NCBI RefSeq assembly: GCF_014647915.1
Contig: NZ_BMQC01000006.1
Location: forward strand, 124,001-188,000
Reading direction: 5' to 3'
DNA: 64,000 bases
From: Pilimelia terevasa
Lineage (GTDB): Bacteria; Actinomycetota; Actinomycetes; Mycobacteriales; Micromonosporaceae
Below, in pieces: positions 1 to 9,300 of this stretch (position 1 is its first letter; each line of letters opens with the position of its first letter). The translations under genes were made by a program, and so were the position numbers. The notes under the pieces were generated by a model. That model made no database searches, had not been told where the DNA came from, and saw nothing but the letters and a program-made list of their open reading frames with translations.

Positions 1-152
<152 letters not shown>

Positions 153-193
153 CTATCGACGCCCGCGACCCGGTCTCCGCCACCCGCCCGCCG

Positions 194-1285
194 TCACGGG
201 GTGACGACCCGGCCGCGCAGGATGATGTGCCGCGGCGCCTGGACGACCCGCAAATCCGTCCGCGGGTCCGCCGGGTACACCGTCAGGTCGGGCAGGCCGC
301 CGTGGGTGAGGCCGGCGAACCCGAGCCACTCGCGCGCCTTCCACGACGCGGCGGCCAGGACGTCGACCGGGGCCATCCCGGCCTTGTCCCGCAGCATGAG
401 CATCTCGCTCGCCGCGAGTCCGTGGTGGATCCCGCCACCGGCGTCGGTGCCGACGTAGATCGGCACACCCGCCTCGTACGCCGCCGCGACCACCTCGGGG
501 AACCGCCGGTGCAGCGCGCGCATGTGCGCGGCGTACCCCGGGAACCTCGGCTGCGCCTGCGCGGCGATCTCCTCGAAGTTCTCGATATTGATCATCGTCG
601 GAACCAGCGCGGTCCCGTTGCGGGCCATGGTGTCGACCAGGTCCAGCGACAGGCCGGTGCCGTGCTCGACGGAGTCCACACCGGCCCGGACCAGGATCTC
701 CACGGCCTCCTCCGAGAACGTGTGCGCCGCCGCCCGGGCGCCCACGGCGTGCGCGGCGGCGACGGCGGCGCGCAGCGCGTCGGCGCTCCAGGCCGGCGCC
801 AGGTCGCCGACCCCGCGGTCGATCCAGTCGCCGACCAGCTTCACCCAGCCGTTGCCGGCCCGGGCCTGCCGCACCACCTCGTCCACGACGTCCTCGGCGG
901 TCACCTCGGCGCCGATGTCGCGCAGGTACCGCCGCACCGGCGCCACGTGCCGGCCCGCCCGCGCCAGCCGCGGCACGTCGGGGTCGTCGTCCAGCTCGGG
1001 GTACGGCACCGGCGAGCCGGCGTCGCGCAGGGCCAGCACCCCGGCGTCGCGGTCCACCAGCGCCAGCTCCCGGGCGTGCCGCACGTCGCGGACCGGCTTC
1101 GCCCCGTACGCGATGCCGATGTGGCAGTGCGCGTCGACCAGCCCGGGCAGGATCCAGCCCTCCGTACAGACGGTCCGGGCGCCCGGCAGCGGTTCGAGAC
1201 TCACGGCGTCCTCGGTCAGCCAGAGGTCCCGCACCTCGTCGTCCGGTAGGACCACCCCGCGCACGTGCAGCACCATCCGCCCCAC
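194..1285 (-). CDS. Amidohydrolase family metal-dependent hydrolase
   Basis: A 363-residue protein of the amidohydrolase superfamily (TIM barrel, one or two metal ions). Visible metal-site residues are the HxH pair H53/H55 in DAHCHIG, a candidate bridging lysine K149, H188, H208 in VEHGTG and the catalytic aspartate D281 in GTDAGGG. The small N-terminal beta-domain and the C-terminal LTVYPADP..HIILRGRVV strand are typical of imidazolonepropionase/prolidase-like members. The start is GTG at 1285, with GAGGGAAA just upstream; ATG at 1276 is possible. The substrate cannot be told from sequence. An amidohydrolase beside ffh is also seen in mycobacteria, so this may be a conserved neighbour. Confidence 0.85.
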   Translation of the reverse strand: MGRMVLHVRGVVLPDDEVRDLWLTEDAVSLEPLPGARTVCTEGWILPGLVDAHCHIGIAYGAKPVRDVRHARELALVDRDAGVLALRDAGSPVPYPELDDDPDVPRLARAGRHVAPVRRYLRDIGAEVTAEDVVDEVVRQARAGNGWVKLVGDWIDRGVGDLAPAWSADALRAAVAAAHAVGARAAAHTFSEEAVEILVRAGVDSVEHGTGLSLDLVDTMARNGTALVPTMINIENFEEIAAQAQPRFPGYAAHMRALHRRFPEVVAAAYEAGVPIYVGTDAGGGIHHGLAASEMLMLRDKAGMAPVDVLAAASWKAREWLGFAGLTHGGLPDLTVYPADPRTDLRVVQAPRHIILRGRVVTP

Positions 1286-1476
1286 TCCGTTTCCCTCGCT
1301 TCGTCCGGTTCACGCCCCGCGGCCACCGCACAGTGGCCATTTCCCTCTGCTGGGAGCGGCGGCGTTCTCCGTACCGTCCGATAACCGCGCATCCTCCGCG
1401 GCCCGACCGGTGTCGGCCACGGCGGACCCGCACCGCACACATCACACCAGACGCGCCGCGCGACCGGAGGCCGACC

Positions 1477-2247
1477 ATGCCGCACATCCGACCCGCCCAC
1501 GCCCGCCGGCTCGGGCCGCTGGGCCTGGCGCTGGCGCTGGGTCTGGCGGCCGCGAGCTTCCTGGCGGTGGACGAACCCGCCGCCGCGCCCCCGGCCGCCG
1601 CCACGCCGACCCCCGCCGCCAGCCCGGACCTGACCGACTTCCCCGCCCGGCTGGCCCACGTCTCGCAGATGCGGACCGGGGCGAGCCGCCGCGGCGTGGT
1701 CGCGCTCACGTTCGACGACGGGCCCTCCGCCTACACCCCGGGGATCCTGAAGGTCCTGAAACGCCACGGCGTCCGCGCCACGTTCTTCGCCCTGGGCGTG
1801 GAGACGCAGAAGCACCCGGTCCTGGCCCGGCGGATCGTGCGCGAGGGGCACCGGATCGGCAACCACACCTGGGACCACCCCGACATGCGCACGCTCAGCG
1901 ACGACGGGGCCCGCAGCCAGATCACCCGGCAGCAGCGCCTCCTGCGCCAGGCCACCGGCGTCACCCCCACGTCGTTCCGGTTCCCCTACGGCGCCACGGA
2001 CGCCCGGACCACCGCGATCGTCGCGAGCTGCGGCCTGCGCCCGGTCAAGTGGAACATCGACACCCAGGACTGGGAGCGCCCCGGCGCCAACCGGATCCGC
2101 GCCCACATCCTCGGCGCCGTCCGCAAGGACCGCCTGAACGTGGTCCTCATGCACGACGGCGGCGGCAACCGTGCGAACACCGTCGCGGCGCTGGACCGCA
2201 CCATCGCCACCCTCAAGGCGCGCGGCTACCGCTTCGGGGTCGTCTGA
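1477..2247 (+). CDS. Secreted polysaccharide deacetylase (NodB domain)
   Basis: A 256-residue exported enzyme of carbohydrate esterase family 4, which removes acetyl groups from chitin, peptidoglycan or related glycans outside the membrane. ATG at 1477 is chosen because GGAGG ends six bases upstream and the product then opens with a signal peptide (about residues 10-30) followed by a Pro/Ala-rich linker. All NodB motifs are present: TFDDGPS (D80, D81), the metal pair H130/H134 in NHTWDHP, RFPYG near 168-172, DTQDW near 195-199 and LMHDGG (H226). It converges on ffh with a 15-base gap. The exact glycan is not deducible. Confidence 0.9.
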   Translation: MPHIRPAHARRLGPLGLALALGLAAASFLAVDEPAAAPPAAATPTPAASPDLTDFPARLAHVSQMRTGASRRGVVALTFDDGPSAYTPGILKVLKRHGVRATFFALGVETQKHPVLARRIVREGHRIGNHTWDHPDMRTLSDDGARSQITRQQRLLRQATGVTPTSFRFPYGATDARTTAIVASCGLRPVKWNIDTQDWERPGANRIRAHILGAVRKDRLNVVLMHDGGGNRANTVAALDRTIATLKARGYRFGVV

Positions 2248-2262
2248 CCGACGCCCGCCGCG

Positions 2263-3819
2263 CTACTGCTCGCGGGGGTCCTCGTCGCGCTTGGTCAGCT
2301 TCGTGAAGTCCAGATTGGGCAGCGTGAACCCGCCACCGCCCGGCGCGCCCGGGTCCAGCCCCGGGGGGAGCTGCGGCATCCCGCCCGGCAGGCCCCCGGG
2401 CAGCCCGCCCACTCCGGGCAGCCCGCCGCCGGTGCGCGGACGGTTGCCGCCGGACTTGCCCTTGCGCTTGTTCTTGGGCGACTTGGTGGCCTTGCGCCGG
2501 CTGCCGGGCAGGCCCATCATGCCGCCCATCTGCTTCATCATCTTCTGCGCCTGGCCGAACCGGTTGAGTAGCTGGTTGACCTCCATGACGGTCACCCCGG
2601 AGCCGTTGGCGATCCGCACCCGCCGCGAGCCGTTGATGATCTTCGGGGTGGTGCGCTCGGCCGGCGTCATCGACCGGATGATCGCCGTGATCCGGTCGAA
2701 GTGGCTGTCGTCCAGCTCGGCGAGCTGGTCCTTCATCTGGTTCATGCCCGGCAGCATCCCGAGCACGTTGGCGATGGGCCCCATCCGGCGGACCGCGGTG
2801 AGCTGGTCGAGGAAGTCCTCCAGCGTGAACTGCTCGCCACCGAGCAGCTTCGCCGCCATCTTCTCCTTCTGATCGGCGTCGAAGGCCTGCTCGGCCTGCT
2901 CGATCAGGGTGAGCATGTCGCCCATGCCGAGGATCCGGCTGGCCATCCGCTCGGGGTGGAAGACATCGACGTCGGTCAGCTTCTCGCCCGTCGACGCGTA
3001 CATGATCGGCTGGCCGGTGACGTGCCGCACCGACAGCGCCGCGCCGCCGCGGGCGTCGCCGTCCAGCTTGGACAGCACGACGCCGGTGATCCCCACGCCG
3101 TCCCGGAACGCCTCGGCGGTGGCGACCGCGTCCTGGCCCACCATCGCGTCGATGACGAACAGCGTCTCGTCCGGCTCCACCGCGTCGCGGATGGCGGCCG
3201 CCTGGGCCATCATCTCGCCGTCGATGCCGAGCCGGCCGGCGGTGTCGACGATCACGATGTCGCGGGCCGCGCGGGTGGCGTGGGCGACGGAGTCGCGGGC
3301 CACCTGCACCGGGTCGCCGACGCCGCTGCCCGGCTGCGGTGCGTAGACCTCGACGCCGACCCGCTCGCCGACGACCTGGAGCTGGTTGACCGCGTTGGGG
3401 CGCTGGAGGTCGCAGGCGACGAGCAGGGGCTGGTGCCCCTGGCCCTTGAGCAGGCCGGCCAGCTTGCCGGCGAACGTCGTCTTTCCCGCGCCCTGGAGGC
3501 CGGCGAGCATGATCACGGTCGGCGGGTGCTTGGCGAACTGGAGCCGGCGCGCCTCGCCGCCCAGGACGCCCACCAGCTCGTCGTGAACGATCTTGATGAT
3601 CTGCTGGGCCGGGTTGAGCGCCTGAGAGACCTCGGCTCCGCGCGCGCGGGTCTTCACCGCGTGGATGAACGCCTTGACCACCGGCAGGGCGACGTCGGCC
3701 TCCAGCAGCGCCAGCCGGATCTCCCGGGCGGTGGCGTCGACGTCCGCGTCGGTCAGCCGGCCCTTCCCGCGCAGCTTGGTGAAGATGCCGGAGAGGCGGT
3801 CACTCAGGGTGTCGAACAC
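2263..3819 (-). CDS. ffh: Signal recognition particle protein Ffh (SRP54)
   Basis: A 518-residue GTPase that binds signal sequences on ribosomes together with 4.5S/SRP RNA and hands them to FtsY. The family-typical start FDTLSDRLSGIF follows GTG at 3819; the open frame extends further upstream but without family similarity. The N domain covers roughly 1-90 and the G domain roughly 90-300, with P-loop GLQGAGKTT near 110, DTAGRLG and SKLDGDARGG. The methionine-rich M domain follows. After the usual end the protein carries a Gly/Pro/Leu-rich tail of about 70 residues (GGGLPGVGGLPGGLPGG and similar) ending in TKLTKRDEDPREQ, longer than in most homologues. Its partner ftsY lies 6 kb away on the same strand. 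Confidence 0.97.
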   Translation of the reverse strand: MFDTLSDRLSGIFTKLRGKGRLTDADVDATAREIRLALLEADVALPVVKAFIHAVKTRARGAEVSQALNPAQQIIKIVHDELVGVLGGEARRLQFAKHPPTVIMLAGLQGAGKTTFAGKLAGLLKGQGHQPLLVACDLQRPNAVNQLQVVGERVGVEVYAPQPGSGVGDPVQVARDSVAHATRAARDIVIVDTAGRLGIDGEMMAQAAAIRDAVEPDETLFVIDAMVGQDAVATAEAFRDGVGITGVVLSKLDGDARGGAALSVRHVTGQPIMYASTGEKLTDVDVFHPERMASRILGMGDMLTLIEQAEQAFDADQKEKMAAKLLGGEQFTLEDFLDQLTAVRRMGPIANVLGMLPGMNQMKDQLAELDDSHFDRITAIIRSMTPAERTTPKIINGSRRVRIANGSGVTVMEVNQLLNRFGQAQKMMKQMGGMMGLPGSRRKATKSPKNKRKGKSGGNRPRTGGGLPGVGGLPGGLPGGMPQLPPGLDPGAPGGGGFTLPNLDFTKLTKRDEDPREQ

Positions 3820-4027
3820 GGTGGCTACGTCCCATGCGTCGGTCCAGCGGCGGTCGGGGCCTGCGGGCCCGCCTGCCAGCGTAGCCGCCGGCCGGCTCCG
3901 CCCGGGTACCCCGGCTCCCGGCCGGCCCTCCGACGCCCCGCGCGGCGGGCTCCCTCCCGCGGCCCTACCCCGGACGAGCCACGCTGTCGGCCTCCGCGGC
4001 CCCGTCGGGCCTGGCAGGCTGGTCGCC

Positions 4028-4753
4028 ATGACTGAAGAATGGCGCTTCGACGGCCTCCGTGCCCTTTTCGTCAACTGCACGCTCAAGCCGTCCCCCGAGC
4101 GCAGCCACACCGGCGGCCTCGTGGCCCTGAGCCGCCAGATCATGGAGAAGCGCGGCGTCGAGGTGGACGAGTTCCGCGCCGTCGACCACGACATCGCCGC
4201 GGGCGTGTACCCCGACATGCGCGCCCACGGCGCCGCCACCGACGAGTGGCCGGAGCTGTACCGCCGGGTGCAGGCCGCCGATATCCTCGTGCTGGCCGGC
4301 CCGATCTGGCTGGGCGACAACAGCTCGGTCACCAAGCGGGTCATCGAGCGGCTGTACGGCAACTCCGGGCAGCTCAACGACGCGGGCCAGTACGCCTACT
4401 ACGGGCGCGTCGGCGGCTGCCTGATCACCGGCAACGAGGACGGCGTCAAGCACTGCGCCATGAACATCCTGTACAGCCTCCAGCACCTCGGCTACGTCGT
4501 CCCGCCGCAGGCCGACGCCGGATGGATGGGCCCGGCCGGGCCGGGCCCGTCCTACCTGGACGAGGGCTCCGGCGGGCCGGAGAACGACTTCGTCAACCGC
4601 AATCTGACCTTCATGACCTGGAACCTCATGCACCTGGCCCGCATGCTCAAGCACGGGGGCGGCATCCCCGCCCACGGCAACCAGCGGGCGGCCTGGGACG
4701 CCGGCCGCCGGTTCGACTTCACGAACCTGAGCACGTCCCAGCGCGGCGGCTGA
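4028..4753 (+). CDS. Flavodoxin-fold NAD(P)H-dependent FMN oxidoreductase
   Basis: A 241-residue protein of the NADPH-dependent FMN reductase family. The first strand LRALFVNCTLKPSPERSHT supplies the FMN phosphate loop, and AADILVLAGPIWLGDNSS is the second flavin-binding loop. The segment GGCLITGNEDGVKHCAMNI, followed by a helix-rich C-terminus, is typical of this group. It probably reduces flavins or quinone-like substrates in the cytoplasm. ATG at 4028 is taken; no strong ribosome site precedes it. It diverges from ffh across 208 bases, which must hold both promoters. Confidence 0.85.
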   Translation: MTEEWRFDGLRALFVNCTLKPSPERSHTGGLVALSRQIMEKRGVEVDEFRAVDHDIAAGVYPDMRAHGAATDEWPELYRRVQAADILVLAGPIWLGDNSSVTKRVIERLYGNSGQLNDAGQYAYYGRVGGCLITGNEDGVKHCAMNILYSLQHLGYVVPPQADAGWMGPAGPGPSYLDEGSGGPENDFVNRNLTFMTWNLMHLARMLKHGGGIPAHGNQRAAWDAGRRFDFTNLSTSQRGG

Positions 4754-4790
4754 CGGCGGCTGACGCTGGCCCTGCCCGGACCGCGTCGCC

Positions 4791-4926
4791 CTAGCTGGAC
4801 ACCGTGCGCGGCTCGGCCTGCTCCGGGCTGTCCCACGTCAGGACGTTCGGAGCAGCCCAGCCGGTGGCGTTTCAGACCGTGCTCGTCCGCGAACTCCGTA
4901 CGACGCGCCCGCACCTCGGCCGGCAC
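4791..4926 (-). pseudogene. Possible frameshifted gene remnant, unknown family
   Basis: One minus-strand frame reads AEVRARRTEFADEHGL and then loses sense. A neighbouring frame picks up at the same point with NATGWAAPNVLTWDSPEQ and ends naturally in a stop after RTVSS. Reading the two as one protein needs a single frameshift near 4880. Both pieces have balanced, protein-like composition, unlike shadow frames in this DNA. No family is recognised and the upstream part is absent, so this is a tentative relic of a small or truncated gene. Confidence 0.25.
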
Positions 4927-5008
4927 CTTGCGCTGTCGTCGCTGCCGGCCCGGGTGCGCGTGGCTCCACGATGACTCGCCCCGCTGGGCGACACAGGAGG
5001 TCGTTTCG

Positions 5009-5089
5009 ATGAGCTACCAGGGCCTGCCGACCCGTCCGCCCTTCATCGTCGTGCGTCGATTTGTTCTGGTCGTTGCTGCGGGGAGCTGA
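5009..5089 (+). CDS. Possible 26-residue peptide ORF
   Basis: A perfect AGGAGG (4995-5000) sits eight bases before ATG 5009, giving MSYQGLPTRPPFIVVRRF followed by a hydrophobic end and TGA. It lies in a gap without other genes on this strand and reads into the 3' end of the protease gene. The ribosome site is better than that of many real genes nearby, but the peptide matches no family known to me. It may be a relic start of a lost gene. Confidence 0.3.
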   Translation: MSYQGLPTRPPFIVVRRFVLVVAAGS

Positions 5090-5150
5090 AATCGACAGGC
5101 GAGCGGGGCGAACGGGCCGGCGGAGCCGGGAGCGGGCCGAGGGTGGGTGG

Positions 5151-6152
5151 TCAGTCAATCTTGCGGTACATGGCGCGGACGGCCAGGTCGAACTGGGGGC
5201 CGTCCACCTCCTTCTCCGCCTTCGGCATGTTGCTGTTCACGCTCATGATCCGGCCGTAGCCGTCGGCGTAGTCGCGCAGCCACGGTCCGCCGCTGGCGCC
5301 CTTGGTGAGGTCGCAGTCGATCCGGAGCTGCTTCCATTGACCCGAGCGGCGCGTCGCGTCGGCGCACTTCTTCTGCTGCGCGTTGCCCGTGAACTTGTGG
5401 CTCGACGGGTACCCGATCGCCGTCACCTTGACCCCGAAGCGCCGGCCGCCGAACGCGTAGCCCTGGGCGCCCACCTCGGACTCCAGGCCCTTGCCGAGGT
5501 CGCTTTTCGTGACGCGGAAGAACGCCACGTCCCGGCCCTGGTTGGACCGCTTGGTCCAGCCGTTCATCGCGCGGACCTTCTCCGCCGCGAACGTGCCGTG
5601 CGGCCGGACGTGCTCCGTGCCCTTGACGTCGTAGCCGGGGATGAAGACCAGGTTCTGCACCCACCGGCCGCCCTTGCCGGTGTGCACGCAGTGCCCGGCG
5701 GTGGCGACCAGCATCTTGTGCGTGCTGCGGACGACCGAGCCCGAGCAGCGCATGTCCTTCTTCGCCACCGGGTCGTGAAAGAAGATCATGCCGACGGGGC
5801 GGGACATGACCGCCCGGCCGGTCGCGCGGGTGTCAGGTCGGGTCGGGCCGGCGGTGTCCTCGTCCTCGTCCGGGTCCCGCTGGGGGTCGTCGGGGTCGCT
5901 GACGGTGTGGGCCGGATCGGCGTACGGCGCGCGGCTGAGCCGGTCGGCCGTCCAGTACTTCCGGATCCGCTCCGCGGTGTCCCGGCCCGGCGGGGCGTCG
6001 GCGGACGCCTCGACGGTGCCCTCGGTGGAGTCCTTGTCCTCGGGGTCGAGGACCGCGGCCGGTGGCCGCGCCGCCGCGACGGGCGCGGCGCCGAGCGGCA
6101 GGACGGCGACACAGAGCGCGGCGATGACGCCGGCCGTGGTGCGAGGTCTCAC
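5151..6152 (-). CDS. Secreted trypsin-like serine protease
   Basis: A 333-residue exported S1-fold peptidase. The start is GTG 6152, with GGGAGG five bases upstream. A signal peptide (about 1-28) is followed by an acidic Asp/Glu/Pro-rich propeptide-like stretch to about residue 105. The catalytic triad is visible: H154 in ATAGHC, D208 in GRDVAFF and S287 in GASGGPW. The cysteine pairs near the first two motifs and around the active serine suggest disulfides outside the cell. The closest pattern is the V8/glutamyl-endopeptidase-like group rather than digestive trypsins. Specificity is unknown. It precedes a second exported protease gene on the same strand, about 180 bases away. Confidence 0.9.
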   Translation of the reverse strand: MRPRTTAGVIAALCVAVLPLGAAPVAAARPPAAVLDPEDKDSTEGTVEASADAPPGRDTAERIRKYWTADRLSRAPYADPAHTVSDPDDPQRDPDEDEDTAGPTRPDTRATGRAVMSRPVGMIFFHDPVAKKDMRCSGSVVRSTHKMLVATAGHCVHTGKGGRWVQNLVFIPGYDVKGTEHVRPHGTFAAEKVRAMNGWTKRSNQGRDVAFFRVTKSDLGKGLESEVGAQGYAFGGRRFGVKVTAIGYPSSHKFTGNAQQKKCADATRRSGQWKQLRIDCDLTKGASGGPWLRDYADGYGRIMSVNSNMPKAEKEVDGPQFDLAVRAMYRKID

Positions 6153-6332
6153 TGATGCCTCCCTGGGTGTGGCGGGCGCTGGCGTGCCGCCCGACACCAC
6201 CCTCGCAGCGGCGGGCGGCCCTAACATCCGTGATTTCCCTAGGTGCCGACCCGGACCGCGGCCGGCGCGTCCGTCCCCGGCACGGCGCGGTGCCCGCGGC
6301 CGGCGTGGCCGCGGGCACCGCGTGCTCGGCGG

Positions 6333-9300
6333 TCAGCCGATCCGGTACGCCCGGATCGTCGTCTGCTCCGTGGTGTTGCCGGCCTGGTCGGTCACCACCG
6401 CCCGCAGGGACGCGAAGCCCGGCGCGGCGGGGTTCTGCGCCTGGTAGGTGTACCGGCCGTCGCCGCGCCGGGTCAGCTCCAGGCCCGCCCACGTGCGGCC
6501 GTCGTCGTAGGACACCTGCGCGGTGACCGACTTCAGGCGACCCGGGGCACCCGTGCGCTGCACGAGCACCGGCACCTCGATCCGGGCGCCCCGCGGGCTG
6601 GCGTTGCGGTCGTCCAACGCCGGGCTGAACCGGACGGCGGCGGCGTCGGGGGTCACCTCCCCCTGGGCCGGCGGCGCCTGGGTGAACGCGTACCGCGTCC
6701 GGGTCTCCGTGCTCACCGCGAGGTCGCGCATCCGCGCCACCACGTCCACCTCGTACCGGGCCGTGCCCGCCGGCACCGGCAGCTGGCCGCACAGCTCGTC
6801 CAGCCGACCCAGCTCGGCGCCGTCCCGGCGGACCGTGACCGTCCCCGCCAGGGTGCCGAAGCCGGCCCGGCCGGCGCCGTCGTCGAGCAGGGCGGGACAG
6901 ATGCTCATGGTGCCCTGCCCCATCCGCACCGGCGCGTCGTCCGACCTGACGGCCGGGCCGAACACCCCCCTGTTCCACTTCTCGAAGTACCCGCGGCCGG
7001 GCTCGTAGCGCCGCGGCGTGTCCATCGTGCCGAGCATCGTCGCGTCCTCGGCGATCGTGCCCTCCATGGTGTCGCTCTGCCAGCGGAGGTCCGGGCTGTC
7101 GTTGAGGAAGTACTCCGTCATGACGTACGGGCGCGGGAGCGCCTCGCTGACCCCCATCGACATCATCGGCGTGCCCATCTGGGCCATGTTGAACTTGGCG
7201 CCGGTCCCCAGGCCGACGTCGGCGATGTCGGTGGTGACCGTCGCGAGCTGGTCACCGGAGACGGTGCGGGCGAAGCCCGTCGGCACCCGCCCCTGGACGG
7301 CCCACGCCAGGTTGTAGCCGTACCCGCGGTTGCGGCGGCCGTCGCCCTCCGGGTGCAGCTTGGTGACCTGGACCATGGTGCGCAGGTGCGGGTAGCTGAT
7401 CTTCGGGCCGAGCTGGCCCACGTACATCGACGCGCCGCCGGGCCGGGGCGAGTCGCCGAACATCAGGGCCGTCTCGGACGGCCGGTCGGTGAACGTCGGG
7501 GCCATGACCACGCCGAGGTCCCGGGCGTCGGCGTGCGGGACCCGCGTGACGACCGGTCTGGTGATCCGCGCGTCGGCCGTGATGGTGGTCGTGCGCGACA
7601 CCCGGTACGCCGGGTGGACCATGAACGCGGCCGGCTTGGTCCCGTCGACCGGGATGCTGATGAACGCCGCGGCGAACGTGCCCTTGGCCAGCCGGAGTTG
7701 CGGCTGGTCGACGCCGGGCCGGCTGGTGGCCATGAACATCTGACCGGCCATGTCCGCCATCAGGGTCAGGCCGACCGCCGGGAGGCCGTCGCGGTCCAGC
7801 GTCCTGACCGTGACGTCGTACCGCTCGCTGTCGCGCTGGATGCCCACCGGGGTGCGCAGCGAGACGCCCGGCGCGGTCGCCGTGACCGTGCCGGCGTAGT
7901 CGCCGAGGGCGCCCTCGACGGCGGTGCGCGCCGTCAGGTCGACTGTCGCCGTGGTACCCGGGGCGACGGTGACCTGGCTGGCGGCCAGGGTGAACATGCC
8001 CGACGGCGCGGGGGTGCCGTCGGCGGTGCCCATGTCCAGCCGCAGCGCCAGCGTCACCGGGGCGGTACCGGGGTTGACATAGGAGACGGACCGGCTGACC
8101 GGCTGGTCGTCGTCGTGCGGCCAGAGCTGACGCGGGAAGTTGACCGAGGCGGTACCCGGCAGCACCGACGCGCGGACCGCGGCCGCGACGTCGACCTGCC
8201 CGGCCCCCTGGGCGTGTACCGCGGTGCCGACCGTGGGCTTGGCGTACGCCACGAGCGCGCGCTTGAGGTGGTCCCCGGTCCACTCCGGGTGCCGCTGGGC
8301 GAGCAGCGCGGCGGCACCGGCGACGTGCGGGGTGGCCATCGAGGTGCCCGACATCGTGGTGTACGGCCCGCTGCCCGGGCTCTGCGCGCTGCGCGCGGCG
8401 TTGATGTCCAGGCCCGGCGCGGCGATCTCCGGCTTCACGGCCCCGTCCTCGCGCAGGCCCTTCGAGGAGAACGCGGTGACCTGGCCGGCGCCGTCGACCG
8501 CGGCGACCGACAGGGCGGCGTCGGCCGTCGACGGGGAGCCGACCTGGCCCAGCCCGTAGGAGTTGCCGGCCGCGACGACGAACAGCGTCCGGTGTCGCGC
8601 GCTGAGGCCGTTGACCGCCTGCTCCAGCGGGTCCTCGCCGATCGTGTCGCTGCCGCCGAGGCTCAGGTTCACCACCCGCGCGCCCTGCTCGGCCGCCCAG
8701 GTCATGCCCTCGACGATCGCGCTCTCGTCGCACATCTCCGACGCGCAGACCTTGCCGTTGAGCAGGGACACCTGCGGCGCCATGCCCTTGCGCCGCCCCT
8801 GCGACGCAGCGCCGGAGCCGGCGACGGTGGAGGCGACGTGGGTACCGTGGCCGACCTTGTCGACCCCCGGGTCGCCGGTGTCGGTGCCGAAGCTGCGCGC
8901 GGCGGCGACCCGGCCGGCGAGGTCCGGGTGGGTCGCGTCGACCCCGGTGTCCAGCACCGCCACCTTGACCCCGGCGCCGTCCAGGCCGGCGGCCCACGCG
9001 GCGGGCGCGCCGGTCTGCGGCACGCTCTTGTCGAGCGACACCTGGCGTACGCCGTCGAGCCAGACCTTGCCCAGCCCGCCGCGGAGCTGGCGGGCCTGGC
9101 CGGTGTCCGCGGTGATGCCGCGCCACAGCGCGGCGGCCTGGCCCGCCCCGGCGCTCACGGCCAGGGCGCCGATGGCCGGCAGCGGCCGGGCCGCGCCGCC
9201 CGGCGTCGCGGTGACCGCGGCCCGGGCGGCCGCCGCGCCCGCGGGGGCGGCGACGATGAGCCGGACCGCGTCGCTGCGCCGGGCCCGGTTGGCCGCCAGG

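Larger units (their letters stand above)
4754..5150. other. Gene-poor 397-base gap
   Basis: No intact conserved gene is visible between the reductase and the trypsin-like protease. The stretch holds a possible minus-strand remnant (4791-4926) and a short plus-strand ORF with a strong ribosome site (5009-5089), described separately. A 106-codon minus-strand frame through 4838-5158 looks like chance open frame in GC-rich DNA (Arg/Ala/Pro-rich, no motif). Confidence 0.5.

Noticed and set aside
3820-4377. Upstream extension of Ffh by about 186 codons
   Set aside because: The extension overlaps the divergent reductase gene and its promoter and has no family similarity; the family start at GTG 3819 is clear.
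4838-5158. Minus-strand frame of 106 codons in the gene-poor gap
   Set aside because: Arg/Ala/Gly-rich with no ribosome site and no motif; it overlaps the better-supported short features there.
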